Of a DNA stretch of 55,306 nucleotides, positions 26,173 through 35,227 are shown piece by piece. This DNA comes from Alphaproteobacteria bacterium (GTDB taxonomy: Bacteria; Pseudomonadota; Alphaproteobacteria; Elsterales; Elsteraceae). How positions within the stretch are numbered: position 1 is the first letter of the stretch; each line of letters opens with the position of its first letter. Both the position numbers and the translations under genes were made by a program. The stretch spans positions 1 through 55,306 of the forward strand of contig RDXE01000057.1 in the NCBI GenBank assembly GCA_004292755.1. The letters are read 5' to 3'. The notes below the pieces were generated by a model that worked only from the letters and a program-made list of their open reading frames with translations, was not told the origin of the DNA and ran no database searches.

Positions 26173-26352
26173 GGTTATCCTCGGTTCGCATCGGTGATAA
26201 TGGTCTGCCAGGGGCAGCATAGCCCGCACCCGCAGCAACACCAGCCTGTGTGGCTGCGGACCAGCGTTGCATGGCCTCTGGTGTCCTGCACCCTTGTCAG
26301 CCCAGATCAGCCGCGCAACATGCCTGCGGCTTCACCAGGGAGGGGACCCGCC

Positions 26353-28044
26353 ATGATCACCGACGCCGCCATTGCCCGCGCCGCCACCTTGCAACCCATC
26401 GAGGCGATTGGTGCGCGGTTGGGTGTGCCAGCGGAGGCGCTGTACCGCTATGGTCCCCACAAGGCGAAGGTGGCGCGGGAGTTTGTGGAAGGCTTGGCGG
26501 ATCGACCGCGCGGACGGCTGATTCTGGTAACGGCGATCAATCCCACGGCGGCGGGGGAGGGCAAGACCACCACCACCATCGGCCTGGGCGATGCACTGGC
26601 GCACATCGGCAAGCGTGCAGCCATCGCGCTGCGGGAGCCTTCGTTGGGGCCGTGCTTTGGCGTTAAGGGCGGTGCGGCCGGTGGCGGCTATGCCCAAGTG
26701 GTGCCGATGGATGAGATCAACCTGCACTTCACCGGAGACTTCCACGCGATTGGTGCGGCCAACAACTTATTGGCTGCGTTGATTGACAATCATCTCTACT
26801 ATGGTAATGCGCTGGACCTTGACCCCCGTCGGATCACCTGGCGGCGGGCGATGGACATGAATGATCGCGCGCTGCGCCAGATCACGGTCGGCCTGTCAGG
26901 GGGAACCGGCTCCAATGGCGTGGTGCGCGAGGATGGCTTTGATATCACCGTCGCGTCGGAAGTGATGGCAGTGTTCTGCCTTGCGACGTCGCTGGTGGAT
27001 TTGGAGCGACGGCTGGGTGCCATCGCGATTGGACGCAGCCGTGGCAAACATTTGATCCGTGCCCATGATGTCAAAGCATCTGGGGCGATGGCCGCCTTGC
27101 TGCGCGATGCCTTCCAGCCGAATCTTGTGCAAACCATCGCAGGCACGCCGGCCCTGGTCCATGGGGGGCCGTTCGCGAACATTGCCCATGGCTGCAACTC
27201 CGTCGTGGCGACCGAGACGGCCTTACGGTTGGCTGACTATGTGGTGACGGAGGCTGGCTTCGGCGCCGACCTGGGCGCGGAGAAGTTCTTCGATATCAAG
27301 TGCCGCCAGTCAGGTCTCACGCCAGCGGCGGCTGTGGTGGTGGCAACCGTCCGTGCCCTGAAGATGCACGGCGGTATGCCCAAGGCAGCACTGGCTCAGG
27401 AGGATGTGGCGGCCCTGACCCGCGGCTTCGCCAATCTTGCCCGCCATGTGGAGAATGTTCGCAGCTTCGGCGTGCCCGTGGTGGTGGCGATCAACCAGTT
27501 CACCAGCGATACGCCCGCCGAGATTGCAGCCCTGCAGGATTTGTGTCGCGACGCCGGTGTTCCGGTGGAACTGTGCACCCACTGGGGCCAAGGTGCGCCG
27601 GGGGCAGAGGCACTGGCCCGCACCGTCGTGTCCTTGGTGGAGGCGGGCGCTGCGGACGGTGCACGCACCCGCTTCCAGCCGCTCTACCCCGATAGTCTTG
27701 GACTGGCGGACAAGATCCGCACCATCGCCACCCGCATCTATCGGGCAGGCGGCGTGGCGTTTGAGAGCAGTGCCGCCAATCGTCTGGCGCAGCTGGAGGA
27801 GGAAGGGTTCGGTAGCCTGCCGGTCTGCATGGCTAAGACCCAATACAGCTTCAGTGCCGATCCCGCCCGCCTCGGGGCGCCCGAGGGCCATGTGCTGCCA
27901 GTGCGCGACGTTCGCCTATCAGCCGGGGCTGGCTTTGTCGTTGCCTTGTGCGGGGACATCATGACCATGCCCGGCCTGCCGCGCAGTCCGGCAGCGGAGC
28001 GGATCGGGCTGGGCGCGGATGGCACCATCGAGGGGCTGTTTTAG
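26353..28044 (+). CDS. fhs: Formate-tetrahydrofolate ligase
   Basis: A 563-residue enzyme making 10-formyltetrahydrofolate from formate, THF and ATP in one-carbon metabolism. ATG 26353 follows a strong AGGGAGGGG; the longer open frame starting at 26065 runs antisense to the MFS gene and is not credible. The P-loop is [19 protein letters not shown]. Family landmarks include [59 protein letters not shown] and the C-terminal [19 protein letters not shown]. Length is typical. It is apparently monocistronic. Confidence 0.97.
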   Translation: MITDAAIARAATLQPIEAIGARLGVPAEALYRYGPHKAKVAREFVEGLADRPRGRLILVTAINPTAAGEGKTTTTIGLGDALAHIGKRAAIALREPSLGPCFGVKGGAAGGGYAQVVPMDEINLHFTGDFHAIGAANNLLAALIDNHLYYGNALDLDPRRITWRRAMDMNDRALRQITVGLSGGTGSNGVVREDGFDITVASEVMAVFCLATSLVDLERRLGAIAIGRSRGKHLIRAHDVKASGAMAALLRDAFQPNLVQTIAGTPALVHGGPFANIAHGCNSVVATETALRLADYVVTEAGFGADLGAEKFFDIKCRQSGLTPAAAVVVATVRALKMHGGMPKAALAQEDVAALTRGFANLARHVENVRSFGVPVVVAINQFTSDTPAEIAALQDLCRDAGVPVELCTHWGQGAPGAEALARTVVSLVEAGAADGARTRFQPLYPDSLGLADKIRTIATRIYRAGGVAFESSAANRLAQLEEEGFGSLPVCMAKTQYSFSADPARLGAPEGHVLPVRDVRLSAGAGFVVALCGDIMTMPGLPRSPAAERIGLGADGTIEGLF

Positions 28045-28143
28045 GGCGACGGATTGGCGGTCGGTCAGCGAATTGATATCCATACTATCGGCAGTCGGTG
28101 CGGATGATGTTAGAGTTCGATTGCGCACAGGAGTACCGCACCG

Positions 28144-28731
28144 ATGGCTGAACTTTCGTCCCAACCGCCCGTCACCATCAAGAAATACGCCAACCGGCGT
28201 TTGTACAATACGGCAACCTCAAGTTATGTCACGCTTGAGAACCTTGCGCAGATGGTTAAGGAAGGGACCGACTTTGTAGTGTTTGATGCCAAGACAGGCG
28301 AAGACATCACCAGATCAGTATTGACGCAGATTATAGTAGAGGAAGAAGGCAAGGGCCAAAACCTGTTGCCAATCAGTTTTCTGCGTCAGCTGATTGCTTT
28401 CTATGGCGACAGCATGCAGTGGCTGGTTCCTGGGTATCTTGAGAATGCGATGCGCAGCTTTGCTCGCAACCAGGAACAGATGCGGCGGACCATGCAAGAT
28501 GCATTCGGCGGCATGTTTCCATTCGGTGGACCATTTGAAAAGATGGGCAAGCAAAACATTGCCATGATCGAACAGGCAATGAAGATGTGGGCACCATTCG
28601 GCGTGCCCGGCGCACCAGGCTCACCGCCGGCTGCAGCGGGTGACCCGCAAACCCAGGCGATTGATGATTTGAAACGCCAGCTGGATGTTCTGCAACGTCA
28701 ACTGGACAGCATGAACGACAAGTCGCGCTGA
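28144..28731 (+). CDS. phaR: Polyhydroxyalkanoate synthesis repressor PhaR
   Basis: A 195-residue regulator with the diagnostic PHB/PHA accumulation regulator DNA-binding domain: VTIKKYANRRLYNTATSSYV then TLENLAQMVKEG. The associated domain contains ITRSVLTQIIVEEE and LPISFLRQLIAFYGD. The C-terminus is helical with a possible coiled coil (IDDLKRQLDVLQRQLDSMND). PhaR binds both DNA and PHB granules and represses phasin and its own gene. An AGGAG lies about 12 bases before the ATG. No pha biosynthesis genes are in the window. The gene is followed at 160 bases by an XRE regulator. Confidence 0.95.
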   Translation: MAELSSQPPVTIKKYANRRLYNTATSSYVTLENLAQMVKEGTDFVVFDAKTGEDITRSVLTQIIVEEEGKGQNLLPISFLRQLIAFYGDSMQWLVPGYLENAMRSFARNQEQMRRTMQDAFGGMFPFGGPFEKMGKQNIAMIEQAMKMWAPFGVPGAPGSPPAAAGDPQTQAIDDLKRQLDVLQRQLDSMNDKSR

Positions 28732-28890
28732 GACAACGCCCGCCAGCACACGCCCTGCATCTAAGACGCTGTTGCGGTCCGTAAGGTTCCGGTAATGCAG
28801 CTTGTCTAAGCAGAACGCATATCGAGGATGTGTCGCGGTTGGGAGACCGCCGCGAGTGTCAGCGATGTGCCACTGCAGGGATGGAGAGCG

Positions 28891-29286
28891 ATGACGCAAC
28901 GAAAGTCCCGGTCGGTCGATGTTGATCGTCACGTCGGTCAACGGATCCGTCACCACCGGGTGATGTTGGGCCTCACTCAGCAACAATTGGCTGAGATGAT
29001 TGGGGTTACCTACCAACAAGCCCATAAGTATGAGCGTGGTATCAACCGTGTCTCGGCGGGTCGTCTCTATGAAATCGCCCGTGTGTTTGGTGTTGGCGTT
29101 GACACGTTTTACGAAGGGCTGGACCAGACCGGCGCCAATGTTACCAATGCCCGACAGCGGTTGAGCCTGGAATTGGTCCGAAGCTTTGGCCGGATCAACA
29201 ATCCCCGCCATCAAGAAGCGTTGGCCCAGATGGCGCGCGCTCTGGCAGACAGTGAAGAACACGCTGCGGCCATGGCGGCCGAGTAG
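28891..29286 (+). CDS. XRE-family helix-turn-helix regulator
   Basis: A 131-residue protein from ATG 28891, preceded by GGAGAG; the frame extends upstream without support. A single HTH_3 domain (about 14-70) is clear: GQRIRHHRVMLGLTQQQLAE, IGVTYQQAHKYERGINR and a third helix VSAGRLYEIARVFGV. This compact form is common and multicopy in alphaproteobacteria, with roles from phage-like repression to symbiosis and surface control. The C-terminal half is polar and helical. The target is unknown. An inverted repeat GCGGT/ACCGC (28835-28850) upstream could be part of its control region, but the match is short. Confidence 0.9.
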   Translation: MTQRKSRSVDVDRHVGQRIRHHRVMLGLTQQQLAEMIGVTYQQAHKYERGINRVSAGRLYEIARVFGVGVDTFYEGLDQTGANVTNARQRLSLELVRSFGRINNPRHQEALAQMARALADSEEHAAAMAAE

Positions 29287-29292
29287 CGACCA

Positions 29293-30333
29293 TCAAGACG
29301 GCAGGAGCGCTTCGAATCGCTCCGCCGCGCGGTCCCAGGTTAGACTGCGTTGCTGAGTGACTGCAGCACGGTGCTGTGCAATCCAAAGGGGGGAGTCGCC
29401 CAGCAACCGGACAGCGTGATGGACGAAGGACGCGGGCTCGGCGGCGACAAAGCCAGTGGTGCCACTCACGATTCGCTCTGGCACCGCACCAAGCTCACCA
29501 ATCACAGCGGGCAGACCGGCAGCCTGCGCTTCCGCCAGGGCGAGACAGAAGGTCTCCCCAGCGTCGCCTTGATAGAGCATGACCCGCACCTCGCTGGCGT
29601 AAACCCGTGCCAACTCGGCACGGCCAACCGGTGCGCAGAGGTCGACGCCAGCACTGGTGGCGGCACGCGCCAGCACGGCCTCGGCCGCTGCGCGATGGCG
29701 GTCTGCACCACCGCGATAGACGCTCAGGCCGCTGTACACCCGAAGGCGGGCCTCGGGTACGGCCTGGTGAATCTCCTGCCAGCGATCCAACACCCAGTCC
29801 AAGCCGCGCAGCGGGTTGGAGGCGAACACAGCGACGGGCGGCGGTGCCTCTGATCGCATGGGTGCGGCAAGAAACTCCGGGCTGACGCCCAGTGGAATCA
29901 TGCTGCGGCCGCCATCAGGAACCCAGCCAGGGCAACTGGCTGCATGGGTCGGGCCAGCGAATACCAGATGGGGGCGCCAGCGCCACAGCGGCCAGAGATA
30001 GCGAAGCTTCAGCAGATAGCCCGCGGGGTTGTGCAGCCAGAACACCCGGCGCCGCGCAGCAGGCAAGTGACCGATCAAATGGTTCGATCGGTTGGCGATG
30101 TAGAGATCAACCGGGCTGCTGCTAAGCTGCGCCAAGTGACCGACTGGCATCCAGGTGACGCCGCGCCAAGTGCTGGGTGCGACACAGCGAGTGGCGGCGA
30201 TCACCTCATGGCCGCGGGCGGCCAGCGCCTCCACCAGGGCAACAACGGCGCCTTCGGCACCGCCAATCGCGCCGGAGGCGGCACTGGCACCGTCGAAGCT
30301 CACACCGTCATCGGCGAGGATGATCCGTGCCAC
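29293..30333 (-). CDS. Glycosyltransferase family 4 (GT-B)
   Basis: A 346-residue GT-B enzyme. The N-terminal domain has the glycine-rich SGAIGGAEGAVVALVEALAA and ARGHEVIAAT strand-loop of GT4 proteins. The C-terminal nucleotide-sugar domain includes VAVFASNPLRGLDWVLD, VMLYQGDAGETFCLALAEAQ with the EX7E pattern, and AGLPAVIGELGAVPERI. It would transfer a sugar from a nucleotide donor to a lipid or polysaccharide acceptor at the cytoplasmic membrane. It is divergent from a GT2 gene 75 bases away; the pair probably acts in one surface glycan pathway, by inference. Confidence 0.88.
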   Translation of the reverse strand: MARIILADDGVSFDGASAASGAIGGAEGAVVALVEALAARGHEVIAATRCVAPSTWRGVTWMPVGHLAQLSSSPVDLYIANRSNHLIGHLPAARRRVFWLHNPAGYLLKLRYLWPLWRWRPHLVFAGPTHAASCPGWVPDGGRSMIPLGVSPEFLAAPMRSEAPPPVAVFASNPLRGLDWVLDRWQEIHQAVPEARLRVYSGLSVYRGGADRHRAAAEAVLARAATSAGVDLCAPVGRAELARVYASEVRVMLYQGDAGETFCLALAEAQAAGLPAVIGELGAVPERIVSGTTGFVAAEPASFVHHAVRLLGDSPLWIAQHRAAVTQQRSLTWDRAAERFEALLPS

Positions 30334-30408
30334 CGGCGGCTCCTTTCGCTACAGTGCGGCGCCGCACCGTGCCCCAGCTGTGGGCGCGGAACAACTGCCA
30401 GCACCACA

Positions 30409-31182
30409 ATGGAAGCCTCGGTGTCTCACCCCCGCCTCTCGGCCCTGATTGTCGCCCACAATGAAGCTGCCCAGCTGGCCGATTGTTTGGAGACGGTGCG
30501 CTTCGCCGATGAAATCGTCGTGGTGTTGGATCGCACCACCGATGACAGTGCCGCCATTGCGCGCGGCTTTACTGATCACATCATCGAAGGCGCGTGGCCC
30601 TTGGAAGGGCCGCGCCGAATGACGGGCATCGCCGCGTGCACCGGTGACTGGATCCTGGAGATCGACGCTGATGAGCGCGTCACCCCGGCCTTGGCGGCGG
30701 AGGTGCGGGCGGTGATTGCCACGGCGGCGCGCGGATACGCCAAGGTGCCAATTGCGAACTATGTCGGCGGTCGCTTGGTGCGCTACGGCTGGGGTGCCTA
30801 TAACGGCGTCGGTGCCAAACCAATCCTGTTCAGCAAAGGCGCCAAGCACTGGGGCGACCAGCCGGTTCACCCAAAGCTGGTTCTGGACGGGGCGGACCAC
30901 ACCCTGCAGGAAACGCTGATCCATCACGTGGACCGCGATCTGCACGACATGATCGACCGTCTGAACCGATACACCACAGCCCATGCCCGGGACATGCTGG
31001 CGACGGGCCAGTTGGGCAGTCTTGCCGGACATGTACGGCGGATGGTGACACGGTTCTGGAAGGCCTACGTCCAGCGCAAAGGGTATAAGGAGGGGGCCAT
31101 TGGCCTGACCCTCGCATTGTTCGCAGCTCTCTATCCGATTCTGTCGTACTTGAAGGCCAAAGCGGAACTGGAGCGGCGATAA
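30409..31182 (+). CDS. GT2 glycosyltransferase, WaaE/KdtX-like
   Basis: A 257-residue protein from ATG 30409 (MEASVSHPRLSALIVAHNEA); the open frame continues upstream, but only antisense to the neighbouring glycosyltransferase. The GT-A fold shows LIVAHNEAAQLADCLETV, VVVLDRTTDDSA and the metal-binding WILEIDADERV (DxD). The later EGPRRMTG and KVPIANYVGGRLVRYGWG regions, and a hydrophobic C-terminal helix, match the WaaE/KdtX group of LPS core glucosyltransferases. It probably builds LPS core at the inner membrane face. Confidence 0.9.
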   Translation: MEASVSHPRLSALIVAHNEAAQLADCLETVRFADEIVVVLDRTTDDSAAIARGFTDHIIEGAWPLEGPRRMTGIAACTGDWILEIDADERVTPALAAEVRAVIATAARGYAKVPIANYVGGRLVRYGWGAYNGVGAKPILFSKGAKHWGDQPVHPKLVLDGADHTLQETLIHHVDRDLHDMIDRLNRYTTAHARDMLATGQLGSLAGHVRRMVTRFWKAYVQRKGYKEGAIGLTLALFAALYPILSYLKAKAELERR

Positions 31183-31244
31183 CACTCCCCGGTCCCGCAG
31201 TCAGATATCTTGACGAGAGTGGCTTGGTGTTAAGGGCCTCGTCA

Positions 31245-31272
31245 CGCGGTCAGATGAAACCAGCTGACCGCG
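31245..31272. terminator. Perfect 9-bp inverted repeat between convergent genes
   Basis: CGCGGTCAG (31245-31253) and CTGACCGCG (31264-31272) pair with a 10-base loop, just past the end of gltL and after the GT2 gene. No T-tract is present on either strand, so termination is only a suggestion. Confidence 0.35.
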
Positions 31273-31279
31273 ATTGGCT

Positions 31280-32008
31280 TTAGTGGTGCAATATCTTGGA
31301 CAGGAACAATTGGGCGCGGTCAGTCTCAGGATGGTCGAAGAACGCGTCCTTGCTGCGATCCTCCACGATCTGGCCATCGTCCATGAACACCACGCGATGG
31401 GCGACCCGGCGGGCAAAGCCCATTTCGTGGGTGACCACCATCATGGTCATGCCCTCTAGCGCCAGTTCGGTCATCACATCCAGCACCTCGTTGATCATTT
31501 CTGGATCGAGGGCGGAGGTTGGCTCGTCAAACAGCATGGCGATGGGGTCCATCGCGAGCGCGCGGGCGATGGCGACGCGCTGCTGCTGGCCGCCAGACAA
31601 TTGGCCGGGGTGTTTGCGCGCATGGTCAATCATGCCGACGCGCCGCAACAGTGCTTCGGTTTTGGCCTCCGCTTCCGAGCGAGGGCGCTTCAACACCACG
31701 GTTTGAGCAAGGCACACATTGTCCAGCACCGTCATGTGCGGATAGAGCTCAAACGACTGAAACACCATGCCGATGCGGGCGCGCAGGCGGGTGAGGTCGC
31801 GCCCGGAGGTGGTCACCGCCTGACCGTCCACGGTGATCCGACCACCTTGGAACGGCTCCAGCCCATTGACGGTCTTGATCAAGGTCGACTTGCCCGAGCC
31901 AGACGGGCCGCACACCACCACCACTTCGCCCTTGGCAACATGGGTGGTGCAGCGCTTCAAGACATTGTGGGTGCCGTACCACTTGTCGACTTCGTGCATC
32001 TCAATCAT
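31280..32008 (-). CDS. gltL: Glutamate/aspartate ABC transporter ATP-binding protein
   Basis: A 242-residue polar amino acid ABC ATPase from ATG 32008, which overlaps the stop of gltK (ATGA). Walker A is GPSGSGKST, the signature LSGGQQQRVAIARAL, Walker B MLFDEPTSALDPE and the switch His is in MMVVTHEMGFARRVA. The energising subunit for uptake by GltIJK. Length equals E. coli GltL (241). It is the last gene of the gltI-J-K-L operon. Confidence 0.93.
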   Translation of the reverse strand: MIEMHEVDKWYGTHNVLKRCTTHVAKGEVVVVCGPSGSGKSTLIKTVNGLEPFQGGRITVDGQAVTTSGRDLTRLRARIGMVFQSFELYPHMTVLDNVCLAQTVVLKRPRSEAEAKTEALLRRVGMIDHARKHPGQLSGGQQQRVAIARALAMDPIAMLFDEPTSALDPEMINEVLDVMTELALEGMTMMVVTHEMGFARRVAHRVVFMDDGQIVEDRSKDAFFDHPETDRAQLFLSKILHH

Positions 32009-32661
32009 CGGGCAAGCCTTCTTTGCAGGCGGCGGACAGCAAACGATCCGCCAGCACACAACACCAGATAGACGGCGGCAATAAACAAGTACATCTCAAC
32101 CGGTCGCTGATCGCGGCTGGCGACGATGTTGGCGGCCGTCAGAAAGTCCCGCAGGCCGACCACATAGACCAGCGAGGTATCCTGAAACAGGATAATCGAC
32201 TGGGTCAGCAGAATCGGCAGCATTGCCCGGAACGCCTGAGGCAGCACGATGTAGCGCATCGCCTGGGCATAGCTGAGACCCGAGGCGAGTGCGGCTTGCA
32301 ACTGCCCGCGCGCCACGCCTTGAATGCCAGCGCGAATGATCTCCGAGTAGTAGGCCGCTTCAAACAAGGTGAAGGCGATCAAGGCGGAGGGGAACGCCCC
32401 AACGGGCCGCCCCAACGCCAGCGGAACCAGCAAGTAAAACCAAAAGATCACCAGGATCAACGGCATGGCACGCAGGCCATTGACGTAACCTGCGATCAGC
32501 TGCGGCACTGGTGCCGGTGCCGACAAGCGGAGGATCGCCAGCACTGTTCCCAGCAAGATGCCGCCAACCATCGCCAGGATGGTGAGTTGGAAGGTCAAAA
32601 ACAAGCCCTGCATCAAGAAGGGCAGGTTGTTGGTGACCGCGGTCCAATCAAACTCTGTCAT
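32005..32661 (-). CDS. gltK: Glutamate/aspartate ABC transporter permease GltK
   Basis: A 218-residue HAAT-family permease with about five membrane helices and the EAA loop around AALASGLSYAQAMRYIVLPQ. It closely follows E. coli GltK throughout: MFEAAYYSEIIRAGIQ-type sequence (here LFEAAYYSEIIRAGIQGVAR), ILPQAFRAMVPLLLTQ-type (here AFRAMLPILLTQSI) and LFQDTSLVYVVGL. It forms the transmembrane channel with GltJ. It lies 3 bases after gltJ. Confidence 0.93.
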   Translation of the reverse strand: MTEFDWTAVTNNLPFLMQGLFLTFQLTILAMVGGILLGTVLAILRLSAPAPVPQLIAGYVNGLRAMPLILVIFWFYLLVPLALGRPVGAFPSALIAFTLFEAAYYSEIIRAGIQGVARGQLQAALASGLSYAQAMRYIVLPQAFRAMLPILLTQSIILFQDTSLVYVVGLRDFLTAANIVASRDQRPVEMYLFIAAVYLVLCAGGSFAVRRLQRRLAR

Positions 32662-32664
32662 CGC

Positions 32665-33387
32665 TCACCCACCTTTCTGGCCAAGCAGGCCTGGAATGCG
32701 GGTGCGCGCCTCCACCTGACGCATGATGACAGTAACGGTCAAGGTTATCACAAGATACAGCACCGTCGCTGCAGTAAAAGCTTCAAACCCCTGGAATGTG
32801 AAGCTTTCAATCTGGCGTGCTTGTGCGGTCAGCTCCAGCACACCGATGGTCAATGCCAGCGAGCTGTTCTTGAAGATGGTCATGAATTCCGATGTCAGCA
32901 CCGGAACGATCCGCCGATAGGCCAGGGGCAGCAGGATGTAGCGATAGATCTGCGCCTGGCTGAGCCCCCCGGCCTGACCGGCCATGGTTTGCCCGCGCGG
33001 GATGGCTTGGATGCCAGCACGCACTTGCTCCGCCACACGGCAGGCGGTGTAGAGGCCGAGGGCGACGACCGCGGTCCAGAACTCCGGATCGGGCAGGTCG
33101 CGCTTCAACCACCGACCCCACTCCCGCGGGAGGAGTTCTGGCACCACAAAGAACCACAAGAAGAACCAGACCAGCAGCGGAATGCCGCGGAACACCTCGA
33201 CATAGACTGCCGCAATGCTGCTGGCGATGCGACTGGGCAGGGTGCGCATGACCCCCAGCACCGAGCCTAAGACAAACGCCACCACCCAAGCGATCAACGC
33301 CAGCTGGATGGTGGTGATGACACCCGTGATCAGGAAGCCGAGATACGGCTCCCTGAACAGGATGCCCCAGTTCCAGTTGTAGTTCAC
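32665..33387 (-). CDS. gltJ: Glutamate/aspartate ABC transporter permease GltJ
   Basis: A 240-residue permease starting at GTG 33387 with NYNWNWGILF, matching the WNWGIF start of E. coli GltJ (246 aa). Other matching blocks are YVEVFRGIPLLVWFFLWF, the PELLP sequence, LGLYTACRVAEQVRAGIQAI with PRGQ, and LPLAYRRIVPVLTSEFM. Five hydrophobic segments are visible. It sits 18 bases downstream of gltI. Confidence 0.93.
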   Translation of the reverse strand: MNYNWNWGILFREPYLGFLITGVITTIQLALIAWVVAFVLGSVLGVMRTLPSRIASSIAAVYVEVFRGIPLLVWFFLWFFVVPELLPREWGRWLKRDLPDPEFWTAVVALGLYTACRVAEQVRAGIQAIPRGQTMAGQAGGLSQAQIYRYILLPLAYRRIVPVLTSEFMTIFKNSSLALTIGVLELTAQARQIESFTFQGFEAFTAATVLYLVITLTVTVIMRQVEARTRIPGLLGQKGG

Positions 33388-33405
33388 GGTCGCGAACCGA
33401 CGCGC

Positions 33406-34275
33406 CTACTCAGGAATCGCTTGGAGCTGAATGGCGGCTTCCAGCAAGGGGTTCAGCGGCATGTCCAGCGGGCCGAACCACTTGTCGTAGGTCGCCTTGA
33501 AGCTGCCATCGCGGAACATCCGGGCCAGCGTGCGGTTGGCCAGAGTCAGGAAGGTGCTGTCATTGCGCGGCACCGCCAGCGCGTAAGGGTCGAAGGTGAT
33601 GAAGTCACCCACCACAACATACTGCGCCGGGTTGCGGGAGCGCCGACGCGAGCCATACAGCAACACGTCGTCAGAGCCATAGGCGTCCGCGCGATCAGTC
33701 TCCATCGCCAGCAGCGCTTCGGCATGGTCGCGCACATTCAGGATGCGCACCTGCATGCGCTTCTGCTCGATGTAAGCCTTCAGCGCCTGCTCGTTTGTGG
33801 TGCCGGGCAGCACCACCAGCGTCTTGCCCGCCAGATCATCGACCGAGCGGATGCCCGAGTTTGCCCGCACCATGATTTTGGTGCCGGTGATGAAGGTGGT
33901 GGCGGTGAACGCGGCCTGACCTTGGCGCGCGATGGTGTTGGTGGTGGACCCGCACTCCATATCGATGGTGCCGTTGGCGATCAGGGCGAAGCGGGTTTGC
34001 GGCGTGACTGGCACAAAGCGCACCTGCATGTTGGGCAGGTTCAACTGTTCCTTCGCCGCCTCGGCCACCTTCAGGCAGAGATCAATAGAAAAGCCTTCTG
34101 CTCTTTGCTGTTGATTGAGTGCCGAGAACGGCACAGATGCTTCACGGTGACCAATGGTGAAGGTGTTGTTTTGACGAATCTTGGTCAAAGTTGGCCCAAG
34201 ATCTTGGGCGATTGCCGGGCTGACGGCAACGCTCAAGACCGCCGCAATGGCGGCAGCAAACACAGTGCGCTTCAT
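33406..34275 (-). CDS. gltI: Glutamate/aspartate ABC transporter substrate-binding protein
   Basis: A 289-residue periplasmic binding protein from ATG 34275 (MKRTVFAAAIAAVLSVAVS), with a Sec signal peptide probably cleaved after AIA (about residue 23). It matches E. coli GltI along its length: GHREASVPFS, VRFVPVTPQTRFALIANGTI, ECGSTTNTIARQGQAAF, VLPGTTNEQ, the MQVRILNVRDHAEAL region and FKATYDKWFGPLDMPLNP. It captures glutamate or aspartate for GltJKL. The frame upstream to 34341 adds residues ahead of the signal peptide and is not used. The operon promoter presumably lies in 34276-34337 or within the upstream pseudouridine synthase gene. Confidence 0.94.
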   Translation of the reverse strand: MKRTVFAAAIAAVLSVAVSPAIAQDLGPTLTKIRQNNTFTIGHREASVPFSALNQQQRAEGFSIDLCLKVAEAAKEQLNLPNMQVRFVPVTPQTRFALIANGTIDMECGSTTNTIARQGQAAFTATTFITGTKIMVRANSGIRSVDDLAGKTLVVLPGTTNEQALKAYIEQKRMQVRILNVRDHAEALLAMETDRADAYGSDDVLLYGSRRRSRNPAQYVVVGDFITFDPYALAVPRNDSTFLTLANRTLARMFRDGSFKATYDKWFGPLDMPLNPLLEAAIQLQAIPE

Positions 34276-34337
34276 GATCAGGTCTCCAACCCTCTTGTCC
34301 CCTGAGGGCCTAGGGATAAGGGCGGGGGGTCCAGCCG

Positions 34338-35117
34338 TCAATCACCCATCGCCGGTGGGGGCACTGGCGCGGCTGTCTCGGCTGGATCTGGATGCCAGCC
34401 GCAGGCTGCCAGCGCCTCGTGCATGTGGGCGGGGGGTGGTGCCGTTACGTCGATAGCGGGGTGCGTGGCGGCATAGGTCAGCACGATCCGCCGGGCCAGC
34501 AGGTGCAGTCGCGCCCGCCCCTGACCGCCATAGATCGGATCGCCGAGGATTGGGTGGCCCAAATGCTGGCAGTGGGCGCGAATTTGGTGGGTGCGACCGG
34601 TATGGGGCGTCAATTCCAGCCAGGATAGCGCGCCATTGCTGCCCAGCAGGCGCCAGGAGGTTTCGGCGCTCTGGGCTGACGCTTGCCCCTCTCCAGCAAC
34701 TACCATGCGCCATCCGCTGGCGGCACTGGACACCTTCACCAGGGGCGCTGCGATCTGCCCCTCGCTGGCCGTCGGCCGACCCAACACAACAGCCCAATAG
34801 GTTTTCTGGACAGCGCGCTCAGCAAACAAACGGCCCAGTCTGGTCAAAGCTTTTGGGTGGCGGCCCAGGACCAAACAGCCTTCGGTGTCCCGATCAAGCC
34901 GATGCGCCAATTGCGGACGCCGGTGAAAGCCGAACCGCAGATCATCGAGGGACGCTTCGAGTGAGAGCGCTCCCGATGGACCGGGGTGCACGGCTAGTCC
35001 CGCAGGCTTGTTGAGCACAATCAGATGGGCATCACGATAAAGGACCCGGCCAATCAGGTCTGTTGATATTGCACCGCAAAAAGATGCTGACCTAGCAGCA
35101 CGTTCATCATCTGACAT
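34338..35117 (-). CDS. RluA-family RNA pseudouridine synthase
   Basis: A 259-residue enzyme converting uridine to pseudouridine in rRNA or tRNA. It has the RluA signature HRLDRDTEGCLVLGRHP with the catalytic Asp in LDRDTEG, the upstream LYRDAHLIVLNKPAGLAVHP and the C-terminal LTPHTGRTHQIRAHCQHLGH, followed by PILGDPIYGG. No S4 domain is present, so it resembles the shorter RluA/TruC type. Its target site cannot be told. The Pro/Ala-rich tail (ETAAPVPPPAMGD) is not conserved. It is co-directional with the glt operon, 62 bases upstream. Confidence 0.92.
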   Translation of the reverse strand: MSDDERAARSASFCGAISTDLIGRVLYRDAHLIVLNKPAGLAVHPGPSGALSLEASLDDLRFGFHRRPQLAHRLDRDTEGCLVLGRHPKALTRLGRLFAERAVQKTYWAVVLGRPTASEGQIAAPLVKVSSAASGWRMVVAGEGQASAQSAETSWRLLGSNGALSWLELTPHTGRTHQIRAHCQHLGHPILGDPIYGGQGRARLHLLARRIVLTYAATHPAIDVTAPPPAHMHEALAACGWHPDPAETAAPVPPPAMGD

Positions 35118-35227
35118 GACAACAACCCAGTTATGTGATCAGCATTGACCAGCGCGCCAGTTTGTCACGGTGCGGCGAGGTCTCTCCGTGCGACACTGAC
35201 GCGTCTCCCGGACCGAGAGCAATCGCC

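Noticed and set aside
26065-26352. N-terminal extension of fhs
   Set aside because: Overlaps the MFS gene in antisense, and the strong Shine-Dalgarno and family start are at ATG 26353.
28835-28850. GCGGT/ACCGC hairpin before the XRE gene as an operator
   Set aside because: Only five paired bases; frequent by chance at this GC content.
29944-30408. Upstream extension of the GT2 gene at 30409
   Set aside because: Lies antisense to the GT4 gene and has no glycosyltransferase sequence; the domain begins right after ATG 30409.
32023-33270. 415-codon open frame antisense to gltK/gltJ
   Set aside because: His/Gln/Arg-rich product typical of an antisense shadow; the minus-strand genes match GltJ and GltK along their length.
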